The notes beneath the pieces were generated by a model. The model was not told where the DNA came from and searched no databases. It saw only the letters and a program-made list of their open reading frames with translations. DNA of 64,000 bases from Candidatus Zhuqueibacterota bacterium (GTDB lineage Bacteria; Zhuqueibacterota; Zhuqueibacteria; Oceanimicrobiales; Oceanimicrobiaceae): contig JAJDAF010000039.1 of NCBI GenBank assembly GCA_029261995.1, positions 124,001 through 188,000 of the forward strand, read 5' to 3'. Positions 8,154-16,057 of this stretch are shown here, piece after piece. Numbering within the stretch: position 1 is the first letter of the stretch; each line of letters opens with the position of its first letter. The translations under genes and the position numbers were made by a program.

Positions 8154-9530
8154 TTACTCCCTGGTCTCCGATTTGGCCCCATAAGCAGACCAAATCAATG
8201 AGGTGACTTCCTGTCTGACCTGCTCCGCCGCCTGCGAAGCATCGACGATGACCATTTGCCGCAGCACCTGGCTCAGCTTGTGGTAACCCTCACGTTGTTG
8301 ATCGATCCACTCGGCAGAATGTTCCCCCTTGCGCGCGAACAGAACCTCTCCGGGTGCGTCCAGAAACACTACAAGATCAGGCTCTGGGCAAGCGGCATCA
8401 AACATCCACTTGCGCAGTCGTTTCCACGGATTCTGTTTTCGTTTCTGAATCCAGCCATCGTAGATGAAGCGGTCAAAGATGACGAACCGACCGCGCCAGA
8501 TCTGGTAGCGAGAATACAGGCAGCGATACCAGTGCTCCGCCAGTTTATTGACAAAATTGAGCCCTCTTACAACCAGTCCCCGTATCGTGTTCCTGCGTCC
8601 GGATTTGTTGACATTTTTAAGTTCCGCAAATAAACCGGGTGTGAACGGAAAGCCGACCGTGCTAGCTTCGACGTTCGTGCCCATGTAAACCAGCCGCGCG
8701 CGCAGAAATTTGTCAGCCACGAGACTGGCGGCCAGAGTAGACTTGCCTGCGCCGTCAGGGGCCAGAAGCACGACAGAAACGCCATGCCGCAGCAGCAGAA
8801 AGAGCACCGGCCGGAAACGACGGGCAAAAGCCGTGGTCAATCTCTTCAAGAGTGCGTGCCATGGAGCGCCCGCAAGCAGGAATCGCTGCAGTTTGGCTTC
8901 CAGAGCAAGCAACGCCGGCCAATCGCCCGACCGGGCATAACGGACAATCGATTCGTAGTCCGGGATGTTTCTGAAACGACCCGGGTCAGAGGCTTGACTG
9001 TTGTCTGCGGCAAAGCCGGGCCGCGAAGCCAGTTCTTGCAGGCGTTGGCGGTGCTTGGCGTCGATTTTTCCTTTGTCGAGCAAGCAGTGCAGCAGCAGCG
9101 TCAAGAACTCGTCCCGCTCTGAGATAACCGGGATGCCATCCCTCACAATGCTGTTGCGCAGGCACTCAGCAAGCAGATCAAGTTTCAGATGGCGGTATGG
9201 CCTGCCATAGTATAATGCTGTGACAACGTCCAGTTTAAGCCAGGCGCCTGTCTCTTTCGAGAAGGCCACAAAAAACCGGTGTGGCGCATGGCCCCAGTCC
9301 GGCAATTCAACGAAGTCGAGTTCTGCCAGCGCCTGTGCCATTTTTTTGACATCAGCAGGGTGCGCCAGCAAGTCGATCTCCAGATTGCCAACCACATCGG
9401 ATAGTTCATCGAATCCGCGCAAGAGTGCATAGCGAACGCCAGCGCGTTCGAGTGCCTCAAAAACGAAACGCATCGACAAGTCTTGGGGCCGGGCGGCGGC
9501 GGTCGCTTCAGCTATAATGTTATCAGTCAT
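8154..9530 (-). CDS. Nucleotidyltransferase-like domain fused to thymidylate-kinase-like P-loop domain
   Basis: The 458-residue product has two parts. Residues about 18-170 look like a nucleotidyltransferase fold: GNLEIDLL (48-55) would supply the acidic pair and LKLDVV (98-103) the third acidic residue, although glutamate replaces the usual first aspartate. Residues about 245-455 form a P-loop kinase domain with APDGAGKST (257-265), FDRF (352-355) and FLDAPGEVLFARKGE (389-403). The kinase half is a paralogue of the stand-alone protein at 730-1425. Both are inferred to phosphorylate or nucleotidylate a precursor of the polymer; the substrate is unknown. It lies directly upstream of the flippase gene. 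Confidence 0.7.
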   Translation of the reverse strand: MTDNIIAEATAAARPQDLSMRFVFEALERAGVRYALLRGFDELSDVVGNLEIDLLAHPADVKKMAQALAELDFVELPDWGHAPHRFFVAFSKETGAWLKLDVVTALYYGRPYRHLKLDLLAECLRNSIVRDGIPVISERDEFLTLLLHCLLDKGKIDAKHRQRLQELASRPGFAADNSQASDPGRFRNIPDYESIVRYARSGDWPALLALEAKLQRFLLAGAPWHALLKRLTTAFARRFRPVLFLLLRHGVSVVLLAPDGAGKSTLAASLVADKFLRARLVYMGTNVEASTVGFPFTPGLFAELKNVNKSGRRNTIRGLVVRGLNFVNKLAEHWYRCLYSRYQIWRGRFVIFDRFIYDGWIQKRKQNPWKRLRKWMFDAACPEPDLVVFLDAPGEVLFARKGEHSAEWIDQQREGYHKLSQVLRQMVIVDASQAAEQVRQEVTSLIWSAYGAKSETRE

Positions 9531-9578
9531 CTATGTAATGATTTCGTCATCAAAGCAGGCAAACTGAACCGGTCCAAC

Positions 9579-10382
9579 TCAAACAGAGGCCTGCCGGGTC
9601 CGGTCAATCTGCATCTTCTGAAACACTAAAAAAAGCACAAATCCTGCTGCCAGAACCAGTTCCATCACTTCGGAGTACTCGGAGACGACGAAGTAAAAAT
9701 CCTTCGGCGCATCAAACAGGTTGCGGTAAAGGCGCCATGTAAATGGCATAAGAAAGAACGGAATCAGGGTGTAGTGCGGCACCAGCATCGATAGCTCTGC
9801 CCTGGTGTTCCGGAACACGCCGCGACGAAGCAGGACCAAAGGAAGGACAGCGCCATAAGCACCAATCATCATGTGTAGCCACTTGAAAGTGTAGCCAACG
9901 CCATGAATATTGTGGAGGTTGGTCTCGTCCTGTTTGTTGATTTCTTTGTACGCTTCCGGGGTTTGCCAACCAAACAACCTTTGTCCCCAACTCAGCTCTT
10001 CACCAATGAGAAAGAAGATACCAATGGCCAGCAAAACATACAATAGAGCAATCACCTTGTTGTCATAAACGCCGACATTTTTAACAACCCAGAGTGTGAG
10101 CAAGAACGAGGTTACCCAGCACACAACTTGCAGGTATTCGGCAATCATGTCTTCGCCGGTAAACATTTTGTACGCAGGCTTGCCCATGAGCGCTGCCACC
10201 ACGCCACTAAACGCGATGGCAAAAGGCAGCAAGAGCATGAGCTTGAATCGTGCCTCCGAGATCCCCCACTCACGTGCTCCAGTCGCGATGAAGTTGCTTA
10301 GAAGCCCGCCTCCGTTTTTTTCAGAAGCGCTTTGACCAGTACTTTGCTCCGACAAAATATTCTCCTTCATATGGATTCCCAT
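9579..10382 (-). CDS. Conserved multi-spanning membrane protein of unknown function
   Basis: I do not recognise a named family. From ATG 10382, which shares one base with the stop of the glycosyltransferase gene (TGATG), the product has 267 residues; an in-frame ATG at 10370 with a GGGA upstream is an alternative. About seven hydrophobic helices can be seen. A loop between helices contains EELSWGQRLFGWQTPE followed by QDETNLHNIHG; the density of Glu, Asp, Gln, Asn and His there suggests a conserved functional site, perhaps metal- or sugar-binding (inference). The soluble N-terminal 35 residues look disordered. Its position between a glycosyltransferase and the kinase/flippase genes suggests a role in polymer assembly. 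Confidence 0.6.
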   Translation of the reverse strand: MGIHMKENILSEQSTGQSASEKNGGGLLSNFIATGAREWGISEARFKLMLLLPFAIAFSGVVAALMGKPAYKMFTGEDMIAEYLQVVCWVTSFLLTLWVVKNVGVYDNKVIALLYVLLAIGIFFLIGEELSWGQRLFGWQTPEAYKEINKQDETNLHNIHGVGYTFKWLHMMIGAYGAVLPLVLLRRGVFRNTRAELSMLVPHYTLIPFFLMPFTWRLYRNLFDAPKDFYFVVSEYSEVMELVLAAGFVLFLVFQKMQIDRTRQASV

Positions 10383-11647
10383 CACTCTGCGTTTAGGTTG
10401 TTGATTTGCTCGCCAGCCTGCGAGCTGTCAGATTTCACCGCGCCGTTCTCAACGGCTTCGCGGCACATCCGCGCGAGAACACCGGCTGCATGGTCCCAGT
10501 TAAAGTAATGTCCAACGTAACTATGAGCTTCCCGCGCCAGTCGATTCCTCTCCTTCCGATCGTAAAGGACTCGAGCGAGCGCATCGACGAACTCTTCGTC
10601 TTTGTCGGCTCTGAGAAGGGGAGGTTCAGTGTGTTTGTCCATCGTAATGCCATCCGCCACCACGGAGGTGGCAACAACGGGCACCTTCATGGCCATGGCC
10701 TCCAGGACTTTGTTCTGTGAACCGGAGGCAAAGCGAACAGGCGCCGCAAATACGGTTGCCTGTTCCAAATACGGCCTGACATCTTCAACAAAACCTGTAA
10801 CAGTCACTTCGGGGAAGTCTTCGGCCTTGCGCAACAATTCAGGTTTGGGATCGCGTCCCACGATAGTAATCTTGATTTGTGGAATTCTCTCCTTCAGCCG
10901 CGGCAAAATGTTGTCGAGAAGATGCATGGCCGCATCGTGGTTTGGCGCATAGTCCATAACGCCTGTGAACACTACCGTGTTGCTGTCGAAGCGCTCGTTC
11001 GAGCGGGACCAGAAATCGTAGTCAATCCCGAGGGGCAAGATTTCAGATTGATCATCCGGGCCGAGAATGGCCTGGCGGTCACGATTTGAAATGAAGGCAA
11101 CGTACGGTGTTTTTTCGACCATTTTCTTCTCAAGACGCCGCATACAGAGCCACTTGTAGAAGTAGTAAGGCGTCTTTGCCAGGCCATGGTAGCGCATACT
11201 GGTCCAGATGCGCAGTGAGGTAGCGTCGCAGAAATCCGTGACGATCGGCAAACCCTTCCAGTTCTTGATCACGGGGAATATCGATTTGCCATGAAATAGC
11301 ACAACATCAAAATCTTCCTCTTCAACCAATTTCAGGAAGGTGGCTTTCATCTCATTCACGCCCCCGGCCAACTTCAAATTCTTTTCGATGTAGGAACCGA
11401 GAAGCGGAAGCCGAGCCGCGCGCCCAGCAAGCTTGGACCCTGACTCGCCGTTGACATTGAAGGTATGCAATCTTCCGTGTGTCAAGTCTGACATCTCCTT
11501 CATCACCTCTGGTTCTACTTTCGAACGTACCAAAGACAGCAAAGTTATGTCATGTTCCCTGGCCAGCTCTTTCACAAAATGGTAGTGCCGACACGCACCA
11601 CGAATTCTCGGGTGCTGCAACGCCGGGATTGCGTAGAGTATCTTCAT
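10382..11647 (-). CDS. Glycosyltransferase family 4 (GT-B)
   Basis: The 421-residue protein begins MKILYAIPALQHPRIRG and has a GT-B layout. The C-terminal half contains VVFTGVMDYAPNHDA (about 225-240) and the donor-binding segment SGSQNKVLEAMAMKVPVVAT (about 320-340). This resembles the sugar transferases often found in exosortase-linked exopolysaccharide loci, but no exosortase or PEP-CTERM protein is in this window. It should add a nucleotide-activated sugar to the lipid-linked repeat unit in the cytoplasm. AAGG precedes the ATG by about nine bases. It is followed with a one-base overlap by the unknown membrane protein gene. Confidence 0.85.
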   Translation of the reverse strand: MKILYAIPALQHPRIRGACRHYHFVKELAREHDITLLSLVRSKVEPEVMKEMSDLTHGRLHTFNVNGESGSKLAGRAARLPLLGSYIEKNLKLAGGVNEMKATFLKLVEEEDFDVVLFHGKSIFPVIKNWKGLPIVTDFCDATSLRIWTSMRYHGLAKTPYYFYKWLCMRRLEKKMVEKTPYVAFISNRDRQAILGPDDQSEILPLGIDYDFWSRSNERFDSNTVVFTGVMDYAPNHDAAMHLLDNILPRLKERIPQIKITIVGRDPKPELLRKAEDFPEVTVTGFVEDVRPYLEQATVFAAPVRFASGSQNKVLEAMAMKVPVVATSVVADGITMDKHTEPPLLRADKDEEFVDALARVLYDRKERNRLAREAHSYVGHYFNWDHAAGVLARMCREAVENGAVKSDSSQAGEQINNLNAE

Positions 11648-11691
11648 TGTATTTTGCCCTTCTCCCTGGTTGGTGAATTCCTGACTCGCTG

Positions 11692-12726
11692 TTACTGCAG
11701 AAACCCGAAGCTGTTCGCCTGCCTAATCTCCTCGATATCATTGTCAGCTTCGATTCGGCCACCGCGCTGGTCTTGAATCACGTTTCCGAAAACGGTGACG
11801 GCGAAATTTTCGCTGAGGTCGATGCCTTCATCCTCGCAATTGATGAAAATGTTGTTGCTGATTTCTCCGGACCCGCCATCCATGTCGATGCCATCTTTGA
11901 ATGCGTTACGGAAAATGCTGTCCCGAACGAGTGCAGCCCCATATCTGATGTTGACAGCATCCTTGCCATACATGTCGATGAACTCGCAAGACGAAATCTC
12001 GATATCCGATTCGATGACTGACAGCCCGGCAAAAAAGTCGATACCGTTGACCTTCGCCCGACGGGCATTCTCAAAGCGCACGTGACGGAAAACGGATTTC
12101 CCGGCCTGTACGAGTCCGACGCAACCCCACTTCAAGAATGATGTGCTGGCCTTGAAGACAATCGGCTCCGCCTCGGTTCCGACCGCATGCACAGGGCCGT
12201 AAGAAATGAGCGAGCATCCTGCACCGAAGCTCAAGACAGCCCCAGGCTCAATGACCAATCGCGTATTGACAGGCACGACAAGTGTCTCGTCGAAGCGGTG
12301 CTCGCCCGGTTTGATGATTAGCGACCGTGCGTCCAACGGAGAAGCTGTGAACTGAGGGTGCGCCTGAATGAATGCACTCAACGACTCATCCACTTCTCCT
12401 TGCAACTGCTCGGGCAAAACGACATCATAGCCGGTGAGCAAAAACCAGTTCCTGCCGGCACGGTCGATGGTATAGGTTCCATACAACAAAATGGCGAGTG
12501 GCAACGCCCACAAAACCACTGACTGGACCAAGAGCAAATGGTGATATGCACGTTCTCTCCGGCTGACCCAAAACAGGAAAGATGTAACCAGGAAACTCAA
12601 ACTCAGCAATAAAACCAATTGCTTGGGAAAGCCCACGAGAACCCTGAGCAGGAGCAGTGATAAACATACCGACATCGTGAAAACAATGGCGATTCGGGTT
12701 TGTTTGTCGAATTTCATTCTGGACAT
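11692..12726 (-). CDS. Membrane-anchored right-handed beta-helix protein
   Basis: The 344-residue product has two or three N-terminal membrane helices (about 10-90) and then a periplasmic or surface domain made of beta-helix repeats (about 130-340) with alternating segments such as IESDIEISSCEFID, VRDSIFRNAFKDGIDM and ISNNIFINCEDEGIDL. Just before the repeats, FIQAHPQFTASPLD matches FLANHPQFQASATV in the CotH fusion at 16058-19072, so the two beta-helix modules are homologous. Such folds commonly bind or modify polysaccharide (lyases, epimerases), but no catalytic residues could be assigned. It starts 16 bases after the isomerase gene, with AGGA upstream. Confidence 0.72.
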   Translation of the reverse strand: MSRMKFDKQTRIAIVFTMSVCLSLLLLRVLVGFPKQLVLLLSLSFLVTSFLFWVSRRERAYHHLLLVQSVVLWALPLAILLYGTYTIDRAGRNWFLLTGYDVVLPEQLQGEVDESLSAFIQAHPQFTASPLDARSLIIKPGEHRFDETLVVPVNTRLVIEPGAVLSFGAGCSLISYGPVHAVGTEAEPIVFKASTSFLKWGCVGLVQAGKSVFRHVRFENARRAKVNGIDFFAGLSVIESDIEISSCEFIDMYGKDAVNIRYGAALVRDSIFRNAFKDGIDMDGGSGEISNNIFINCEDEGIDLSENFAVTVFGNVIQDQRGGRIEADNDIEEIRQANSFGFLQ

Positions 12727-12742
12727 TTGACAGACATCCTGG

Positions 12743-13357
12743 CTAGCACATCACTGCCGATTCCTGGCAGAGTGCTGCTTCTACTGTGCCGCACAAGGCA
12801 TGAGCCACCGTGATGTGAACTTCCTGAATGCGAGCCGTATTGTTCGATGGCGCCCGGAAGCAGAAATCGACGCAATCCTTCAAGGCTCCGCCATTCTCTC
12901 CTGTAAAGCCGATTGTTGTCAACCCCAGTTTACCGGCCTGAGACATCGCTTCAATCACGTTCGGAGAATTGCCACTGGTGCTGATGCCCAACGCGATGTC
13001 TCCTGGCTTGCCGAGTCCCTCGATTTGACGAGAGAAAACGAACTTGAAATCGTAGTCGTTTGAGATGGATGTCAGGATAGAGCTGTCGGTAGTGAGTGCA
13101 ATCGCCGGCAGCGAATTCCGGTTCAGATTGAATTTGCTAACAAACTCAGCTGCAATGTGTTGAGAATCCGCGGCACTGCCCCCGTTGCCAAACAGCATTA
13201 CCTTGTTGCCATTTGCAACCGCGGATTTCACCGCCGCAATGATCTCTTCTATCACAGGCAGGCATTCGGTCAGAACCCGTTGTTTGGTCTCAATACTCTG
13301 CCTGATTTCTTCTGCCAGTTTCGTTGCGCCGTTACCGTTTGTATCAAATTTCTTCAA
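12743..13357 (-). CDS. gmhA: Sedoheptulose-7-phosphate isomerase-like SIS-domain protein (GmhA-like)
   Basis: I choose TTG 13357 because AGGAGG lies six bases upstream; the earlier TTG at 13363 abuts that site. The 204-residue product matches phosphoheptose isomerases along its length: GNGGSAADSQHIAAEF near the N-terminal third (the His and Glu correspond to metal/catalytic residues of GmhA), GISTSGNSPNVIEAM in the SIS core and RIQEVHITVAHAL with the C-terminal conserved histidine. GmhA converts sedoheptulose-7-phosphate to D-glycero-D-manno-heptose-7-phosphate, a precursor of ADP- or GDP-heptose for surface glycans. No partner heptose kinase of the HldE type is visible here. A strong hairpin precedes the gene. 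Confidence 0.8.
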   Translation of the reverse strand: MKKFDTNGNGATKLAEEIRQSIETKQRVLTECLPVIEEIIAAVKSAVANGNKVMLFGNGGSAADSQHIAAEFVSKFNLNRNSLPAIALTTDSSILTSISNDYDFKFVFSRQIEGLGKPGDIALGISTSGNSPNVIEAMSQAGKLGLTTIGFTGENGGALKDCVDFCFRAPSNNTARIQEVHITVAHALCGTVEAALCQESAVMC

Positions 13358-13392
13358 GGACAACCTCCTCTTATTATCCAGCTACAGATTGA

Positions 13393-13440
13393 AGAATCCC
13401 GTTGACGTCTGTGTTTGCAGGCTTGCGTCAACGGGATTCT
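13393..13440 (-). terminator. 15-bp perfect inverted repeat between HprK-like and gmhA-like genes
   Basis: AGAATCCCGTTGACG (13393-13407) is repeated perfectly inverted at 13426-13440 with an 18-base loop. It lies in the 155-base gap of the minus-strand operon. After the stem the minus strand reads TTCAATCTG, which is only weakly T-rich, so this may be a partial terminator, an RNA processing or stability element, or an operator. Type and strand are my best guess. Confidence 0.5.
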
Positions 13441-13490
13441 CCGAACTGGCGTGTTATTTGACGCCACACCTTTTGCGGGGCTGTAAAACT

Positions 13491-13520
13491 CTTAATGTAT
13501 CTTAATTTATCATTAATTAG
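13491..13520. repeat. Three AT-rich 10-base units in tandem
   Basis: CTTAATGTAT, CTTAATTTAT and CATTAATTAG follow each other directly, spaced exactly one helical turn, across the 3' end of the HprK-like gene. They lie upstream of the gmhA-like gene on its strand. Such phased repeats can be binding sites of response regulators, but chance in an AT-rich stretch is also possible. Confidence 0.3.
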
Positions 13521-14700
13521 TAGTGACAAGCTCTTGATTTTGCGGATGTTCGACTTCTGGAATAGAGCTCCGCTGTTCACAAAACGGCTTCATCGCGTCG
13601 TACAGTCTCTCGAATTCGAGCGGATAGGGGTGTCTGACCACGTAGGCTTCTTTGCCGGCCAATGCACGCGACAGCAATTCTAGCTGCCATTCCACAGCAG
13701 ACTCAATGAACTGACTGGCTTTCTCTGGGAAAGCAAACTTGAAAGCATAATAGCTTTCCATGAAAGGCATGATTTCAAACTGCAACGAGGCCACCATCTG
13801 TCGGGCAATTTGTCCGGGTTGAATGGCCTCAACCGTGTAGTCGGGTGACTCATGGCTGAGCAGCAGGAATATCCTGTCTGGCCTGGATGTGTAGTTTGCC
13901 GCGCACTTTTGAAAAATCACGTTCGGTGGAAGCTGCACATTCAACTGACGTTTGAAGGCCGGCATCGCCTCTCGCAAGAACTTGACAGGTAGCATTTTTC
14001 CGATGCCGCCGCGCGGCAGTTTCGCCTGCAGCCTGTCGAGCGCGTGAATGCTGCCAAACAGCGCCTTCTTCTCAAAATTGAGCTTCCCGCTCAAGTGCGG
14101 CAGATTTTCGAGGTGCCAGTCCCATAGGCGAATATTTTCGGGGATGCCGTGCATGCGCTCGCCATCCGCGCTCAAATAAATCCATTCATCTCCAACATAC
14201 TCGGCGCCGTGCGCGGCAAAAGAAAGCAGAGCTTCGGTCTTGCCTCCCTTCGCCCAGCCCGTAACGATTATGCCATTGCCCTGATAGTTGAAAGCGGAAG
14301 CGTGCAGAGCCACCACTTGCTTTTTCAGCAAAGTCAGATTCAGGATGGCGAGAAGGTGGGGCACCGACTTCAGGCCGCTCTCGCAAACGATCTCGACGGC
14401 CTCACCGATCTGACCAAAATCCACAAGCACGCGGGTATCTTTCTTGCTGCTGCGGAGAACGTAAAAATTCTCTCTGTCAAAACCGACCTTGTTCAACCCA
14501 AGAAGATGCAAATCCTCGATAGGCAATTCGGGCACGAACCGGATGACAATATCCGGCGCGGAAACCAGGTCGCCTCGTAGCGGTCCGAGCTGTTTCGCCA
14601 CCGTTGCGGCGTCTTTTTCGCTGGCATTGACCAGACGGACACCGGCCAGTCCATGAATGTCATATTCAATAATGTGCTCAGCTTTTCGGGGACCGGTCAC
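13513..14700 (-). CDS. HPr-kinase-like (PEP-carboxykinase-fold) P-loop protein
   Basis: GTG 14700 is chosen because GAGGAG lies seven bases upstream; the TTG at 14715 overlaps the previous stop. The product has 395 residues. Its recognisable part is VTGWAKGGKTEALLSF near residues 146-161, a P-loop of the HPr kinase/phosphorylase type, followed by GDEWIYLS, which corresponds to the conserved acidic segment after the P-loop. Stand-alone HprK-related kinases occur in exopolysaccharide loci of several phyla and are thought to phosphorylate a protein or sugar substrate; the substrate here is unknown. The rest is not assignable. The gene begins 11 bases after the ATP-grasp gene, so the two are probably co-translated. 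Confidence 0.65.
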   Translation of the reverse strand: MTGPRKAEHIIEYDIHGLAGVRLVNASEKDAATVAKQLGPLRGDLVSAPDIVIRFVPELPIEDLHLLGLNKVGFDRENFYVLRSSKKDTRVLVDFGQIGEAVEIVCESGLKSVPHLLAILNLTLLKKQVVALHASAFNYQGNGIIVTGWAKGGKTEALLSFAAHGAEYVGDEWIYLSADGERMHGIPENIRLWDWHLENLPHLSGKLNFEKKALFGSIHALDRLQAKLPRGGIGKMLPVKFLREAMPAFKRQLNVQLPPNVIFQKCAANYTSRPDRIFLLLSHESPDYTVEAIQPGQIARQMVASLQFEIMPFMESYYAFKFAFPEKASQFIESAVEWQLELLSRALAGKEAYVVRHPYPLEFERLYDAMKPFCEQRSSIPEVEHPQNQELVTTN

Positions 14701-14711
14701 GTTTTGGCTCC

Positions 14712-15998
14712 TCAAGAGACGATTGTTTCAGAATGCGCTGGCGACGACTTCACCTCTTCACGAATCTCTGACTTAGGCTTGCCGGGCTTTGGCATGGAAG
14801 AGGTCTTCCTGGTGAATAGTTGGCTTGCAAATTTGTTGAAGAAGTCAGCAAAGAATGGGGTAATGTCAGAAGTTGAGAACACGGCGTAGCCCTTGGGCCC
14901 GCGCAGCGACCGCAGCCAATCAGCGATCGTGAGATCGCCGCGGCGCCAGTAGAAAAACGCCGACTGTAAGTCGCGGCGAATGTAAATCCACTTGACACCG
15001 GTGTATTTTTGAGACCGGTTCTTCGGCAGAGGCAATCCGACGAGATCGCAGTATTTCGTGTACAGCAATTCGACGCCGCCTGCCTCAGAAATCGCAGACC
15101 GCCCGGTAGGCCGGCCAATGTTGGGCTCGATAATGAAGTGCTCGCCCGTGCGCTCATCTTTCTTCAATTCCACATAGCCGAGACCGTGATAGCCAACCTT
15201 GCGGAACAGGCGCAAACTCTCTTCCAGCACGATGTCATTGCGGACTTCCTCGCCGAGACAGCTTGTTCCCACCTCAGGCGGCCACTGCCGCAGCTTGCGC
15301 GCAATAAAACTGGTTTGCGGCTCCGAGTCCTTGCTGAAATAGCAGTTGCAGGAGTAGAGGTTGGCGTCCGTGCCCTCAACGCAATCTTGCACCATCAGAA
15401 TCTCCGCCCAATCACGACAAGTGTCGTAAAGGTCAAACAGTTCTTGTTTACTCCCGACTTTGTAGACTTTCATCTTCGTCATGCTTTCCCATTTCGGAGA
15501 CTTCATCGGGGGTTTGAGAATGCATGGGAAAGTCAGCTTGTCCGCCGCATCCTCGACATCTGCTCGCGTTTTCAGAAAAAAAGTCGTCGGGATCGGCAGG
15601 CCTTCCTTTTGTGCAAATTTGACGAATGCGATCTTGTCCATCAACATCTCAACGACATCAGACTCCGGCAGCGCCACGTAATAATTGTCAAGCAGACGGT
15701 CGCGGTGGCGGGAGATATGCAGGACGCTCATGTCCGTGCAGGGATAGAGCACGGCCTTGCCCGGCAGCTCGGCAACCAGGGCTTCAAGTGTGTCGATAAA
15801 CTCCTCACTCGCGGTGTTGGCAATCAGAATCTTCTCACACACCTTCGTGTAGCAGGCAAAGTGCTTCGAACTCTTGGCGATCGCAATGACCGGCACTCCG
15901 TGGCCCGCTAGAATTCTGACTGTCTGCAATCCCGTCATGCAGTCGAGTCCGACCACCACAGCGTATGGTTTTCGGGTGGCGTTGTTCAAGTCGCTCAT
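14712..15998 (-). CDS. ATP-grasp ligase family protein
   Basis: ATG 15998 is preceded by AGGGAAG; the longer frame starting at GTG 16037 lacks a site. The 428-residue protein begins with a Rossmann-like preATP-grasp domain (YAVVVGLDCMTGLQTVRIL) and continues with an ATP-grasp core: the lysine in FPCILKPPMKSP binds ATP, and IIEPNIGRPTGRS carries the metal-binding Glu and Asn. Family members join a carboxylate to an amine or similar nucleophile through an acyl-phosphate. In a polysaccharide locus it could add an amino acid or similar group to a sugar (inference). It lies between the CotH fusion and the HprK-like gene on the same strand. Confidence 0.75.
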   Translation of the reverse strand: MSDLNNATRKPYAVVVGLDCMTGLQTVRILAGHGVPVIAIAKSSKHFACYTKVCEKILIANTASEEFIDTLEALVAELPGKAVLYPCTDMSVLHISRHRDRLLDNYYVALPESDVVEMLMDKIAFVKFAQKEGLPIPTTFFLKTRADVEDAADKLTFPCILKPPMKSPKWESMTKMKVYKVGSKQELFDLYDTCRDWAEILMVQDCVEGTDANLYSCNCYFSKDSEPQTSFIARKLRQWPPEVGTSCLGEEVRNDIVLEESLRLFRKVGYHGLGYVELKKDERTGEHFIIEPNIGRPTGRSAISEAGGVELLYTKYCDLVGLPLPKNRSQKYTGVKWIYIRRDLQSAFFYWRRGDLTIADWLRSLRGPKGYAVFSTSDITPFFADFFNKFASQLFTRKTSSMPKPGKPKSEIREEVKSSPAHSETIVS

Positions 15999-16057
15999 GG
16001 CTATATCTTCCCTGTTTTCTTTCGGAGAAACCCGCACGGTTGCGTGACCGCGTTATG

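Noticed and set aside
10382-11647. Exosortase/PEP-CTERM system suggested by the glycosyltransferase type and the HprK-like gene
   Set aside because: No exosortase, PEP-CTERM protein or other system-specific gene is visible in the window.
15009-15911. Plus-strand open frame of 300 codons
   Set aside because: Fully antisense to the ATP-grasp gene, whose motifs are clear; no recognisable protein features.
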